Assembly (NCBI RefSeq): GCF_020510525.1
Contig: NZ_CP075188.1
Coordinates: 124,001-188,000, forward strand
Source: Quatrionicoccus australiensis
GTDB lineage: Bacteria > Pseudomonadota > Gammaproteobacteria > Burkholderiales > Rhodocyclaceae
DNA length: 64,000 nt
Reading direction: 5' to 3'
Shown here: in pieces, positions 28,249-37,900 of the stretch
Position numbering within the stretch: position 1 is the first letter of the stretch
Layout: each line of letters opens with the position of its first letter
Made by a program: the position numbers and the translations under genes
Notes under the pieces: model-generated
Told to the model about the DNA's origin: nothing
Database searches by the model: none
Seen by the model: the letters and a program-made list of their open reading frames with translations, nothing else

Positions 28249-28854
28249 ATGCGTATTTATCTTGCCTCGCGCAGTCCGCGCCGGCGTGAACTGCTGACCC
28301 AGATCGGCATTGCCTTCGACACCGTGCTGTTTCGTGACGGCGAGCGGGCCGATCCGGAAACCGACGAAACCCCCTTGCCTGGCGAGCCGGCGCTGACCTA
28401 TGTCGAGCGCGTCGCGCGTGCCAAGGCCGAGCATGGCGGGCGCATCATCGGCTGGCGCAAGCTGCCGCCGCGTCCGGTGCTGTCGGCCGACACGACTCTC
28501 GAGTTCGACGGCGAGATCATCGGCAAGCCGCTCGATGCGGCCGATGCCACGGCCATCCTGCGTCGCCTTTCCGGGCGCACGCACCGCGTGCTGACCGGCG
28601 TGGCGGTCAACCATCTGGGACGCACCGAATTCATGCTCTCCTCGAGCGAAGTGCGTTTCCGCGAACTGAGCGGCGAGGAAATCCGTCACTACGTGATGAG
28701 CGGCGAACCGATGGACAAGGCCGGTGCCTATGGCATCCAGGGCCGGGCCGGGGTTTTCGTCGAATATCTTTCAGGGAGTTATACTGGTGTGATGGGTTTG
28801 CCTGTTTGTGAAACAGGTGAGTTGTTGAAACGACTGGGTTTTTCTTCGTTTTGA
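28249..28854 (+). CDS. maf: Maf family nucleotide pyrophosphatase
   Basis: This 201-residue house-cleaning enzyme hydrolyses non-canonical or pyrimidine nucleoside triphosphates. It shows the Maf hallmark LASRSPRRRELLTQIG at residues 4-19, VLSADTTLEFDGEIIGKP near 79-96 and SGEPMDKAGAYGIQGRAGVFVE near 157-178. The combination TTLE/KPLD suggests the YhdE-type dTTP/UTP pyrophosphatase branch. In related bacteria rng usually follows maf; here about 200 non-coding bases and the ligase island follow instead. Confidence 0.94.
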   Translation: MRIYLASRSPRRRELLTQIGIAFDTVLFRDGERADPETDETPLPGEPALTYVERVARAKAEHGGRIIGWRKLPPRPVLSADTTLEFDGEIIGKPLDAADATAILRRLSGRTHRVLTGVAVNHLGRTEFMLSSSEVRFRELSGEEIRHYVMSGEPMDKAGAYGIQGRAGVFVEYLSGSYTGVMGLPVCETGELLKRLGFSSF

Positions 28855-29056
28855 TGGTGGGAGTGTTTTACCTGGAATGAACTGATTGCTGATCCACTGT
28901 TTCCTTCTGTTTGTATCAGGGAAGCGGGATACTCCCCGGCTTTAACGTAGCAGTGCCGCGGAATCCGAGCTTATCTAGTGCGATTTTGGATTAGCGTTGT
29001 AAGAGTGCAGTGATGCGGTACCGGCGTTCAGAAATCGCTTCAGAAAGTTTGTCACC
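28855..29056 (+). promoter_or_regulatory. Intergenic stretch between maf and the adenylate-forming ligase gene
   Basis: About 200 bases, AT-richer than maf, with no gene. It probably holds the promoter of the ligase gene, but I see no convincing -35/-10 pair. An imperfect inverted segment (GGGATACTCCCC) lies at about 28926-28937. This is the left junction of the island described in the findings. Confidence 0.35.
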
Positions 29057-30562
29057 ATGGATTCCCCTGCTTCTATATTTTCCAGGCTCTCCGATTATTC
29101 GATGACTCTGGGCGAAAAGCTAGCCGTCATAGGCGAGGATGATTGCCTTACGTTTCGACAGCTGAATTTTCTGGTTGGCCAGTTGGCAGCTGATTGCCGA
29201 GGTATCGGGGCAGTCCCCGGACGGGTGGTCGGGTTACGATTTGGCGATCCACTTAAACATCTGGTTGTCAGCTTGGCCTTGCTGAAAGAGCGGGTGACGC
29301 AGGTAGCAATTCCTCCGGGTGGGAGTGCTTCCGTCCAGAAAAAAATACTCGATAGTACGGCAGTGGGGCTGATCGTCGGCGATGTCATTGAGCCATTGTT
29401 CGAAGGTGTACCTCTTGCTTTGATCGATTCCGACTGGCATTGGCGTTGGGAAAAGCCTTTTCCTGTGCGAACTGATCGAATTGCTGTTGATTTGCAAGTT
29501 GCCGGTCCGGCTTTGGTTTTTCTGGGGTCTGGAACCACAGGGCAGCCCAAGGTTATGGCAGTTGATTTTGATTTGCTGAGCCACCTGATAAAGCGGGATT
29601 TGGCAGTTCGTGATTTCAGGGAGGGAGAGCGGCATTATTGCGAGTCATCTCTCGATTACTACACGGCAAAACGACGTACCTTTGGTTGTCTAGCCGCGGG
29701 CGTGACGGTGATGCTTCCCCGGGGACCGGCCCATCGTCTGGTGGCTTACTGTCAGGAACACGGAGTACATCATGTTTCGCTGACGACAAGCCAGGCAACG
29801 ACCATGCTGGCACGCGAACAGGCATTTCCCACTTCTGATTTCCCTCGATTACCTGCCTTGCGCTCGATTTTTGTGGGCAGTTCCCCGGTGAGTGAAAATA
29901 CCCGCCAGCGCATACGCCGTGAAATTTCAGGCCAACTTTTTGTGGTTTACGGTGCGAATGAATTCGGTGAGGCAACCGTTGCTTCACCTGATGACCTGGA
30001 CAGGCATCCTGGTACCGTGGGCAGAGCGTGTCCAGGTGTCTTGCTGGAGGTTGTGGATGATTCCTGCAAGCCTTGTCGGGCTGGCGAGAATGGGCATATT
30101 CGCCTCCAGTCATCGCCGATGATGCATGGATATGAAGGTGATTCCTCCGCCTCGAACAAGAATTTCCGGGATGGCTGGTATTACCCGGGAGATCTCGGGA
30201 GTCTGAGCGAGGACGGTAACCTGATATTTCGGGGAAGACTGGACGACATGATGATTTGCCGGGGGGTGAATATTTACCCGCGGGAAATAGAAGTGGTTCT
30301 GGAGTCGCATCCAGCTGTCAGCGAAGCTGCAGCCTTTCCCATGCGGACTGAAACACTGGACAACTTGCCCTTTGCCGTCGTCGTGTGTGCGGAAAATGTC
30401 AGCGAAGCCGAGCTGATGAAGTACTGCCAGACGCACTTGGGGTGGCGCAGGCCACTGAGAATATTTTTTACCGCAGCTTTGCCACGTAATCAGGCCGGCA
30501 AGGTACTGAAGCGCGTTCTAGCCCAAACTGTGGCGGAGCGGATCAACGCCAGGAAAGTGTAG
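29057..30562 (+). CDS. Adenylate-forming acyl/amino acid ligase (AMP-binding enzyme)
   Basis: This 501-residue ANL-superfamily enzyme should activate a carboxylic acid as acyl-adenylate and pass it to a thiol or amine. Motifs are intact: ALVFLGSGTTGQPKV near residue 152 (A3 phosphate loop), VVYGANEFGEATVA near 296 (A5), GDLGSLSEDGNLIFRGRLDDMM near 379-400 (A7/A8), the hinge ICRGVNIYPREIE, and the catalytic lysine in RNQAGKVLKR near 482 (A10). No carrier domain is attached, and no acyl carrier gene is seen nearby. Closest kinds are acyl-CoA or fatty-acyl-AMP ligases; the substrate is unknown. It converges with the SDR gene at its 3' end. Confidence 0.85.
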   Translation: MDSPASIFSRLSDYSMTLGEKLAVIGEDDCLTFRQLNFLVGQLAADCRGIGAVPGRVVGLRFGDPLKHLVVSLALLKERVTQVAIPPGGSASVQKKILDSTAVGLIVGDVIEPLFEGVPLALIDSDWHWRWEKPFPVRTDRIAVDLQVAGPALVFLGSGTTGQPKVMAVDFDLLSHLIKRDLAVRDFREGERHYCESSLDYYTAKRRTFGCLAAGVTVMLPRGPAHRLVAYCQEHGVHHVSLTTSQATTMLAREQAFPTSDFPRLPALRSIFVGSSPVSENTRQRIRREISGQLFVVYGANEFGEATVASPDDLDRHPGTVGRACPGVLLEVVDDSCKPCRAGENGHIRLQSSPMMHGYEGDSSASNKNFRDGWYYPGDLGSLSEDGNLIFRGRLDDMMICRGVNIYPREIEVVLESHPAVSEAAAFPMRTETLDNLPFAVVVCAENVSEAELMKYCQTHLGWRRPLRIFFTAALPRNQAGKVLKRVLAQTVAERINARKV

Positions 30563-30596
30563 GTTTGCCGATGCGCTTTTTGAAGCTTGTCCGGGG

Positions 30597-31364
30597 CTAG
30601 TAACGGGATATTAGAAGGCCACCGTCAACGTGGATGGCCTCGCCGGTGGCAAAAGGCAGCTTTCCGGTTGCCAATGTTTCGACTGCATTGGCGACATCCG
30701 CTGGCTGGCCCCAGCGATTAATGGGGGAAAATCCGTTGGACAGCCTGCTTTCGTAGGCATCCCTGACCGGCCGGGTCATGTCTGTGGCGATCAGGCCCGG
30801 CCTGATTTCGAAGACATGGATGTTCTCGTCGGCCAGACGAACGGCGAAGAGCTTGGTCATCATGCTCAGGGCCGACTTTGCGATGCAGTATTCGCCGCGG
30901 GTGGTCGAGGCAGCCTCGGCGTTGGACGACGATATGGTGATTATCGAACGGTACGAATTTGTTGGGTTCGCGATCATCCAGCGAGCAATGCGCTGAGTCA
31001 GAAAAAAGTGGGCACGTAAATTGACCGCTATTTGCTCATCGAATGACTCTTCGCTGATGTCCAGTAAATCCCCACGGCTCCTTACCGAGATGCCGGCATT
31101 GTTCACCAGGCAGTCAATGCGTCCGAATCGCTCGATAACGGCGTGCAAAACTCCCTCATGGCGTGTGGTGTCGGAAATATCGAAAGGCAGGGTCAGTACC
31201 TTTGCCCCAAGATTCAACAATCGCTCTTCGGCTGCCTGTAGTGCAGGAGAGTCCTTTTTACCGTTAAGAACGATCGAGAACCCGGCGTCGGCCATGCGCT
31301 CAGCTGTGGCCAGGCCGATACCGCGACTGGAGCCGGTAACCAGTACTACAGGTTTTTCTTCCAT
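30597..31364 (-). CDS. Short-chain dehydrogenase/reductase (FabG-like)
   Basis: This 255-residue NAD(P)-dependent SDR has the cofactor motif VTGSSRGIGLATAERM near residue 10, LVNNAGISVRS near 86, and catalytic serine, tyrosine and lysine in ITISSSNAEA and GEYCIAKSALS near 139-162. The C-terminal PINRWGQPADVANAV...GEAIHVDGG is typical of 3-oxoacyl-ACP reductases, so the substrate may be a beta-keto acyl group or a sugar. I chose the ATG at 31364, which has AGGAAA about 6 bases upstream; an earlier ATG would overlap the ATP-grasp gene. It is the last gene of a three-gene minus-strand unit. Confidence 0.85.
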   Translation of the reverse strand: MEEKPVVLVTGSSRGIGLATAERMADAGFSIVLNGKKDSPALQAAEERLLNLGAKVLTLPFDISDTTRHEGVLHAVIERFGRIDCLVNNAGISVRSRGDLLDISEESFDEQIAVNLRAHFFLTQRIARWMIANPTNSYRSIITISSSNAEAASTTRGEYCIAKSALSMMTKLFAVRLADENIHVFEIRPGLIATDMTRPVRDAYESRLSNGFSPINRWGQPADVANAVETLATGKLPFATGEAIHVDGGLLISRY

Positions 31365-31374
31365 GACGTATTTC

Positions 31375-33183
31375 CTAGCAGACATAGGATTTTAGGTGTG
31401 CGACAAGTCTTTCAGCGCTCGATGTATAGCCCTTCTTTGTGCTTGAAGAAATGTTTTTGCCAACCGTGGTCAATTTGTTGATTTGGTCGACCGGCATGGT
31501 GGTGTAAAGCAATTCGTCGGTTTGAAGAAGAAGAATGATTGCCTCGACGCGGCGGTCAAGCAATAGGGCCTGACAGCGCCTGCTTGCCCCGATGAAGGGA
31601 TAGGGCATGGTTTGTCCTGCCGGGTTGCAGGTGTGTTCGTGGCTGGTGAGAAAACATTGTGTTCCACTGCTGACGAATTCCTGTTGCCTTTGCCGTGCTA
31701 CTGCCAGTGCGGTCTGGTCGCCCACGATGACCTCAATCGGAATGCGGCCATCGTTCGCCAGCAGCCGGTGAAGAAATGCTGGGATATGACTTCGTGAAAT
31801 CTCGGCCCCACCAAACAGGGGGGCGAAATTTACCTCGTTGATGATGGCGCCGTTCTTGTGCCATGGCACTTCAATGTCCGGGGAAATGATGTCGACGCCA
31901 ACGACTTCCAGACCGAACAAACTGGCCGCACGCAGAGCGACGTCCAGATTGTCCGGGTGGAGGCGCTCGGTATACTCTTCATCATGACCACCGCTTGCGG
32001 TCGATTCTATTGCCCTGAGCGGAATCCATACGCCTTCCGGTGGTATCGAGTGCAGTGAGAATCCTGCCGCGGTGATTGCCTGCACGGCGAGGTCGTCGTC
32101 AGGGAAGTGTTCGCTCTTGAGCCATGGTGGACTGTTTGCCTCAATCCGGTTTGCCTCTGCAATCAACTCGGCCACGGTTTGTGTGCCGTTCCCCCGGATG
32201 GATTTTGGTAGTCGTTTCACGGCATAAAGTAATTTGCCGGCAAAGATGAAAAGCCGATGGCAGACACCCGCGACTTCGCGTTCGATGATGATCTGCCTCG
32301 ATTTGGATAGTTTGCTGGCAGCTTCGAATGCCTGGGCAAGTTGCTCGTCGTTGCCTATGCCGACGCTTATTCCCTCTCCTCGGTCCAGGTCGGTAGGTTT
32401 CACGACCACCGGCCAGCCGAGTTTCCGGGCAACCTGAACGGCGTCATCGATGCTGTTGACCACCCCATGCTCAGGGGCAGGAAGCCCCGCCATGCGAATC
32501 AGGTTGGCCGACCAGACCTTGTTCTGGGAAAGCTTGGAACCCATGGCGGAATCTGCGTCTGTCGTTGAACGATCCATTCGCCTTGAATTCGCACCCCAGC
32601 CCAACTGATATACCCCTGCTTCAAGGTGCATGAAGGGAATGTTGAGTCTATGCGCTACGCGAAGTACCGGAATCGTCGATTTCCCGGCAACAACCATCTT
32701 CTGCAGGGATGGTTTGATTTTCTTCTCGATGGTGTTGTAAAGACGCTCCGTGTTTTTCGGTGTCCGTGGCGTGTCAACGCACCATTTCAGCAACTTGACG
32801 GAAAATTCAATCGCGGTTGAAAAGGCTCTTGGCGGAATGTGCTGAATGCTGACGGTCGAGATATCGGCGTTCCAGAGAGAGGAATCCATCTCCTTTCTAA
32901 CGACCTTGTGAATACATCCCGTGTCGAAGGCCGGGATGTTTCCCAGTTGCAGTAGTGCCGTGTTCAACAAAAGGCAGCGCCAAACAAATTCCAGAGGGGT
33001 ACTGCTTACGGCATCATCTGCCTGGTCGGAAGCCGGCTTGACAGGCTTGATGGCCAGAGTGTTTTCAAGCCAGTCGTCGAGTTGCGCAAAATCGATGTGG
33101 TCCGGGCAGTCCAGAACCAGGGTGCGCCGGCGCATTGGTTGCCGTAGTGTATTTGCGGTCTCGGCTGGGAACGAAGTGCTCAT
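31375..33183 (-). CDS. Cyanophycin-synthetase-like ATP-grasp protein with a truncated Mur-type region
   Basis: This 602-residue protein resembles the N-terminal two thirds of cyanophycin synthetase CphA1. Residues 1-200 match its N domain, with the landmark FMHLEAGVYQLGWG near 192. Residues 215-480 form the ATP-grasp domain: LSQNKVWSANLIRMAGLPAP, GWPVVVKPTDLDRGEGISVG, QIIIEREVAG and INEVNFAPLFGG, the expected metal-binding Asn and Glu. The last 110 residues loosely follow the start of the CphA Mur-ligase half (LLLDRRVEAIILLLQTDELL) but lack its GTxGKT P-loop and everything after, so it should catalyse only one ligation. It overlaps the P-loop gene by ATGA. Confidence 0.78.
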   Translation of the reverse strand: MSTSFPAETANTLRQPMRRRTLVLDCPDHIDFAQLDDWLENTLAIKPVKPASDQADDAVSSTPLEFVWRCLLLNTALLQLGNIPAFDTGCIHKVVRKEMDSSLWNADISTVSIQHIPPRAFSTAIEFSVKLLKWCVDTPRTPKNTERLYNTIEKKIKPSLQKMVVAGKSTIPVLRVAHRLNIPFMHLEAGVYQLGWGANSRRMDRSTTDADSAMGSKLSQNKVWSANLIRMAGLPAPEHGVVNSIDDAVQVARKLGWPVVVKPTDLDRGEGISVGIGNDEQLAQAFEAASKLSKSRQIIIEREVAGVCHRLFIFAGKLLYAVKRLPKSIRGNGTQTVAELIAEANRIEANSPPWLKSEHFPDDDLAVQAITAAGFSLHSIPPEGVWIPLRAIESTASGGHDEEYTERLHPDNLDVALRAASLFGLEVVGVDIISPDIEVPWHKNGAIINEVNFAPLFGGAEISRSHIPAFLHRLLANDGRIPIEVIVGDQTALAVARQRQQEFVSSGTQCFLTSHEHTCNPAGQTMPYPFIGASRRCQALLLDRRVEAIILLLQTDELLYTTMPVDQINKLTTVGKNISSSTKKGYTSSAERLVAHLKSYVC

Positions 33184-33800
33184 TCGCTGGTATTCCTTCT
33201 TGCCCTGAGGCGATTTAGCAACTCGCGCACTTGATCAACACGTTGGTCAACCGTACTTGGCTGCGAGGAAAGATAGAGTCGGGGCACGGTAGTCAGTTGC
33301 TCAAGCAAACCCCGGTACATGGCGTGGGAGAGAATGCGCGGACTCAAGCTCTGCTGTCGATGGAGTCCCGCCTCGTTTAACTGCTCATCCTGCAGTCTGA
33401 TCATGGGGGTGATGATGACGAGATCCAATTGTTGAGCCTCTTTTTGTACATGTCCGAGAAGCTTGCGTGTAAGGAGGTCGTTGTCTCGTTGGATCCCGGC
33501 GATCAGCCAGCGCTGAAGTATGTCAAGAGCCCAGCGGTCGGCGATAAAGCCACCGGGGAATTTTTCGTGAAGGGCAACGCGACCATTGAGCCAGCCCTCG
33601 CAGACTTGCCCATAGGCACGCTCTGCACGAGAGATTCTCTCGGGGGATGTCTCGCCTTGTCTCGCTCTGTGGACCTGATTGATTGCTTCGACTACCGGTT
33701 GAAGTTGTTCTTCAATTGCGGGTAGGCCAAGGGCAGCTGACAAGGCATGGCAAAGCGTGGTTTTCCCCGTTCCCCCGGAGCCGGATATCGCGATTTTCAA
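33180..33800 (-). CDS. P-loop kinase-like protein (AAA_28/NadR-type)
   Basis: This roughly 206-residue P-loop NTPase starts KIAISGSGGTGKTTLCHAL, a Walker A of the NadR/deoxynucleoside-kinase-like AAA_28 type. It continues with an acidic EEQLQPVVEAI segment, GGFIADRWALDILQRW (an LID/DRW-type base, as in dNK) and LDLVIITPM. These features suggest phosphorylation of a small molecule rather than a motor ATPase. I propose the TTG at 33800 as start, because GGAG lies 5 bases upstream and the Walker loop follows at once; an ATG at 33851 adds 17 unlikely residues and has no ribosome site. It is the first gene of the minus-strand unit. Confidence 0.65.
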   Translation of the reverse strand: MKIAISGSGGTGKTTLCHALSAALGLPAIEEQLQPVVEAINQVHRARQGETSPERISRAERAYGQVCEGWLNGRVALHEKFPGGFIADRWALDILQRWLIAGIQRDNDLLTRKLLGHVQKEAQQLDLVIITPMIRLQDEQLNEAGLHRQQSLSPRILSHAMYRGLLEQLTTVPRLYLSSQPSTVDQRVDQVRELLNRLRARRNTSE

Positions 33801-33982
33801 TTGATCTCCAAATTTGCAGTTGGGTGCAGGATTTCGACCTGTGCCCCTCATTTATTGGTGATGATAAATCAGTGGCGCAGCTCCGGCGTAACTCGCTGCC
33901 GTCAGGCATTTTTTTGTAAAGAGCGATCTGGTCTTGAAGGTTTCCTTCCATTAAAGTTCAAGACTTGAGGAGCTCAGCGATT
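33801..33982. promoter_or_regulatory. Divergent intergenic region between the kinase-like and nucleotidyltransferase genes
   Basis: About 180 AT-rich bases separate two divergent starts and must hold promoters for both units. A GAGGAG ribosome site lies at 33967-33972, upstream of the nucleotidyltransferase start. I see no clear operator. Confidence 0.4.
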
Positions 33983-34798
33983 ATGGATGATCTGGCAAGA
34001 GCATTGGCGGCGATTGATGGTGTGATGGCCGTTGGATTAGGTGGGTCGAGAGGGCTCGGAATCGCCGATGAGCATTCGGATTATGATTTCGTGCTTTTCC
34101 GCGACGGGGGTGATCCGGTCGATGCCGGACGCATCGGGGCAGCTATCAAGCCATTCGTTGATCGCGCCGATCTGCAGGTAAGTGGCAATTTTGTTCAGGC
34201 ACAGGTTCAGGGAAGAAAGCTTGAAGTCTTTCAAAACGATCTGGCAGTAATAGCGCGTGAAATAGGGATGGCGCAGGCCGGCAAATTTCGCTGGACTGTT
34301 CACCCACTTCTGCCGCACGGCGATCTTAGTACGCGCTCGATAAGCCATTTGGTGTTTACTGAAATCTGTCATGAGAACAATTCAGTAATTCGCACCCTCA
34401 GGGCGAAGGCTCTGCCTTTCCCTTTTCCCCTGAAAAATTCACTGGTCAGGCATTTTATCAGGCAGTCATCCTATTTGATGACGCATGCTGGAAAAGTCAG
34501 AAAAGCGGAGGACGTCCAGAACCTGATTGCATTGATTTCCGGGTTCGTCTATTTCGTGAACATTGTCATTTTTTCCCTGAACGATATGTATCCGGTCCTG
34601 GAGAAGGGAGCAGCCCGGCTTATTCCGACCTTGGCCTATTGCCCTCAAGAATATACCGGAATGGTCAGGGGGCTGTTTCAGGCTGCCCTTGATGGTAATT
34701 CCAAGTCAGTTAATCGGATAATGGCCGGGGTGGTTGGGGAGCTCAAAACTCGTGCTGGAATTGGATTAGGGAAAAATAACGCTCTGATCCATCCTTGA
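33983..34798 (+). CDS. Nucleotidyltransferase-domain protein
   Basis: This 271-residue protein begins with a minimal nucleotidyltransferase fold: AVGLGGSRGLGIADEHSDYDFVLF near residues 15-38 supplies the GS motif and the paired aspartates that bind metal. A helical C-terminal part follows (NLIALISGFVYFVNIVIFSLND), similar to aminoglycoside-nucleotidyltransferase/DUF4037-like proteins. It could transfer a nucleotide to a small molecule, a tRNA-like RNA or a protein. The ATG at 33983 follows GAGGAG by 10 bases. It is divergent from the kinase-like gene and ends before a strong hairpin. Confidence 0.7.
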   Translation: MDDLARALAAIDGVMAVGLGGSRGLGIADEHSDYDFVLFRDGGDPVDAGRIGAAIKPFVDRADLQVSGNFVQAQVQGRKLEVFQNDLAVIAREIGMAQAGKFRWTVHPLLPHGDLSTRSISHLVFTEICHENNSVIRTLRAKALPFPFPLKNSLVRHFIRQSSYLMTHAGKVRKAEDVQNLIALISGFVYFVNIVIFSLNDMYPVLEKGAARLIPTLAYCPQEYTGMVRGLFQAALDGNSKSVNRIMAGVVGELKTRAGIGLGKNNALIHP

Positions 34799-34830
34799 AT
34801 TGAGTACTGAATCCTTCGCGACAATAGAAA

Positions 34831-34855
34831 ACGCCCGATGAAATCCATCGGGCGT
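34831..34855. terminator. Bidirectional terminator hairpin
   Basis: A perfect 10-base stem (ACGCCCGATG / CATCGGGCGT) with a 5-base loop lies 32 bases after the nucleotidyltransferase stop. The minus-strand reading ends in TTTTC, so it also fits as the terminator of the large repeat protein gene. Confidence 0.85.
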
Positions 34856-34979
34856 CTTGTTGACCAAGGGTTGAGCTAGCCAATCCTTCGTAAAAGGTGA
34901 CAACCTATTTCAGGACGGGTTACGTTCGAAAGGAAAGACCACCACAAGGGCAGCCTTTCTTCAAACGTTTATGTCAGGG

Positions 34980-37900
34980 TCAGCCATCTAACAAGTTGCT
35001 GGAGATGATGAGCTCATTCCCAGAAAGATTGACACTGGAAGCCGTCAGACTCTTCAGGCCACCGCCTTGGATCAAGCCGATCTGTTCGAACGAGTAATCG
35101 GAGCCTGAACCATCTGCATCGTAATAGAGTTTACCGGATGAGGTATCCAGCGCCAGTCTGTAGTCACCTGTGGACGCACTGGTCAGATCAATTTTCGCAC
35201 CAATCAGTACTTCATCAATAGTGATCATCGTGTCGTAGGTATCGAACACTAGCTGGTCTTCCGAATTGAAGCCGATGACCGTAGTAAATGCCGGTTCATC
35301 ATTGCCGACGGCATCGAAAAAGTCTTCGCCGAAGCCTGCCCAGTCTATTGCGCTATCACCACCCAGATCAACACTATTGACGCCAGCACCAGCATCGACC
35401 CGATCTTCCCCGCCTCCCAGCCTGATCGTGTCATTACCAGCCCCAGTGTAAACCTGATCAGTGTCGGAACCACCAGTAACCACATTGTTACCATCGCCGG
35501 CACTCACGTAGTTGTAGCCATTGCCGAGTTTGATGGTGTTGTTGCCGTCATCGACATAAACATAATCGGTGCCGGAGCCAGCGGTAATGGTGTTGTCGCC
35601 ATCTTCGCCATGGAAGTGGTTGTCGCCATTCCCGAGCTTTATGGTGTTGTTGCCGTTGCTGACGTAAATATCATCAGTGTCGGCACCGCCGGTGATAGTG
35701 TTGTTACCATCGCCAGTGCTCACGTAGTTGTAGCCATCGCCGAGTTTGATCACGTTGTCGCCATCGCCGACGTAAACATAATCAGTGTCGGCACCGCCGG
35801 TGATGGTGTTGTCACCGTCCTCGCCATAAACATAGTTATCACCGTTACCGAGTTTGATGACATTGTTGCCGTTGCCGACGTAAATATCATCTTCACCGGC
35901 ACCACCTGTGATGACATTGTTGCCATCGGCTCCGTCGAAGTTATACAGGTAGCCATCATCATTAACGAAGTTACCAGCGTAGACAACATTGTAGCCATCG
36001 CCAAGCTTGATCACGTTGTTGCCGCCACCCACGGCGATGTAATCCTCACCATTGCCAGTGGTAATCTTGTTGTCGCCATCGGCGCCGGTAAAGGTGAATG
36101 TGCTGTCTTCGCCATCATAGACAAAGTCACCCGCGTAGATGTAGTTGTTACCGTCTCCGGCCTTGATGGTGTTGTTGCCGCCACCGACAGCAATGAAGTC
36201 ACTGTCTTCGCCACCAGTAATGGTGTTGTCGCCATCTGCACCGCTAAAGCTTCGGTCGCCACCGCTATAGTCGTAGGTGTAGTTGCCGGCATAGACCACG
36301 TTGTAGCCATCTCCGGCATTGATCTTGTTGTCGCCACCGCCAACCCGGATCAGGTCTTGATCATCGCCGGTAGTGATCTTGTTGTTGCCGTCTTCGCCAC
36401 CGTTGAAGCTGATCACGCTGCTGTTGTAAGAAAGATCGCCTGCATAAACGATGTTGTAGCCATCGCCGAGGCTGATTGTGTTGTCACCATTGCCAACGGC
36501 AATGAAATCTTCACCGTCGCCACCGGTGATCTTGTTGTTGCCATCTTCTCCGTAGAAATAGGTGCCACCCATGCCATAACTCAAGTCACCGACATAAGCG
36601 GTGTTGTTGCCATCGCCGAGATTGAGCGTGTTGGTGCCGCCACCGACATAAACCCTATCATCACCGTCGCCACCGGTGATCTTGTTGTCGCCGTCGCCGC
36701 CGTAAACGCTGTAATCCGTGCCGTGGGAAACGGTGCCAGCATAGACAACGTTGTAACCGTCACCGACATTGATGGTGTTGTTGCCGTCGCCCACGAAAAC
36801 ACGGTCTTCACCCGCACCAGTGGTGATCTTGTTGTTGCCGTCGCCACCATTTACGTGGAAACCACCCATGTCGTATGTCACATAATCAGCGGCATAGACG
36901 GTGTTGTACCCGTCACCGGCGTTAATCGTATTGTCGCCGCCACCAACGAAGATGCGATCCGTGTCCTCGCCATCGCTGCCGCCGGTGACCTTGTTGTTGC
37001 CATCTTCGCCAAAGAAGGTGAAGGCGCTCGAATTCGAGAAAATGTCGCCGGCATAGACTGCGTTGTAGCCATTGCCCGTGCTGATGGTGTTGTTGCCACC
37101 ACCGACGTAGATATAGTCGCTGTCAGCGCCGCCGGTGATCTTGTTGTCGCCGTCTGCACCATAGAACGAGAAGGATGTGCTTTCTCCGCTGTCGACATAA
37201 TCACCTGCATACACGACGTTCGAACCATCGCCGGTGATGATCGTGTTATTACCGCCGCCGACTGCAATGAAGTCGGCGTCTGAGCCAGTGGTGATCTTGT
37301 TGTTGCCGTCGGCACCAGTGAAGGTGTCGTCGATATCAGAAGTCGTGCTACCGGCATAGACAGCGTTGTAGCCATCGCCAGCGACGATCTTGTTGTTGCC
37401 GCCACCTACCTGAATGTAATCGTCGTCTTCGCCACCGGTAATGATGTTGTTGCCGTTGCCGGTATGTACGAAGTTTTCGCCGTCACCGGTGACGATCTTG
37501 CTGTTGCCGTTTGCGGTTTCGATATAGTCCTCGCCCGCACCGCCGGTAATGTTGTCGTTACCGTCGAAGGCCCAAATTTCGTTGCCGGCATCGCCGCCAA
37601 CGATCTTGTCGTTGCCGGCGCCGCCGAAGATGTAGTTGCTGTGCGTGGCATCACCGACAATATTGTCGTTGCCAGCGTAAATCAGAGAATTGAACTGAAC
37701 ATTGATGAAGTCATCAGGGGTTCCATCCGACCAACCCTTGGTGTCGATGAACGAGAGTAGTGCCATGGCCTGGACGTTAAGGCCGGTGATGCTGTTGGTT
37801 TGTGTTTCACCGTCTCCCCAATAAATGCCAGTTACTTTACCGCCGGTAACATTGCCTGCATTCAGGGTGAACTTGCCGGTCAAGGTTAGATACAAGTCGC

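Noticed and set aside
35610..37283. 557-codon open frame on the plus strand, rich in Val/Ala/Ile
   Set aside because: It is the antisense shadow of the Gly/Asn repeat array; the repeating codons leave the reverse frame open, and the product is low complexity.
35340..37685. Repeat array as CRISPR
   Set aside because: Repeats are in frame, degenerate and encode beta-roll turns; there are no identical repeats with unique spacers.
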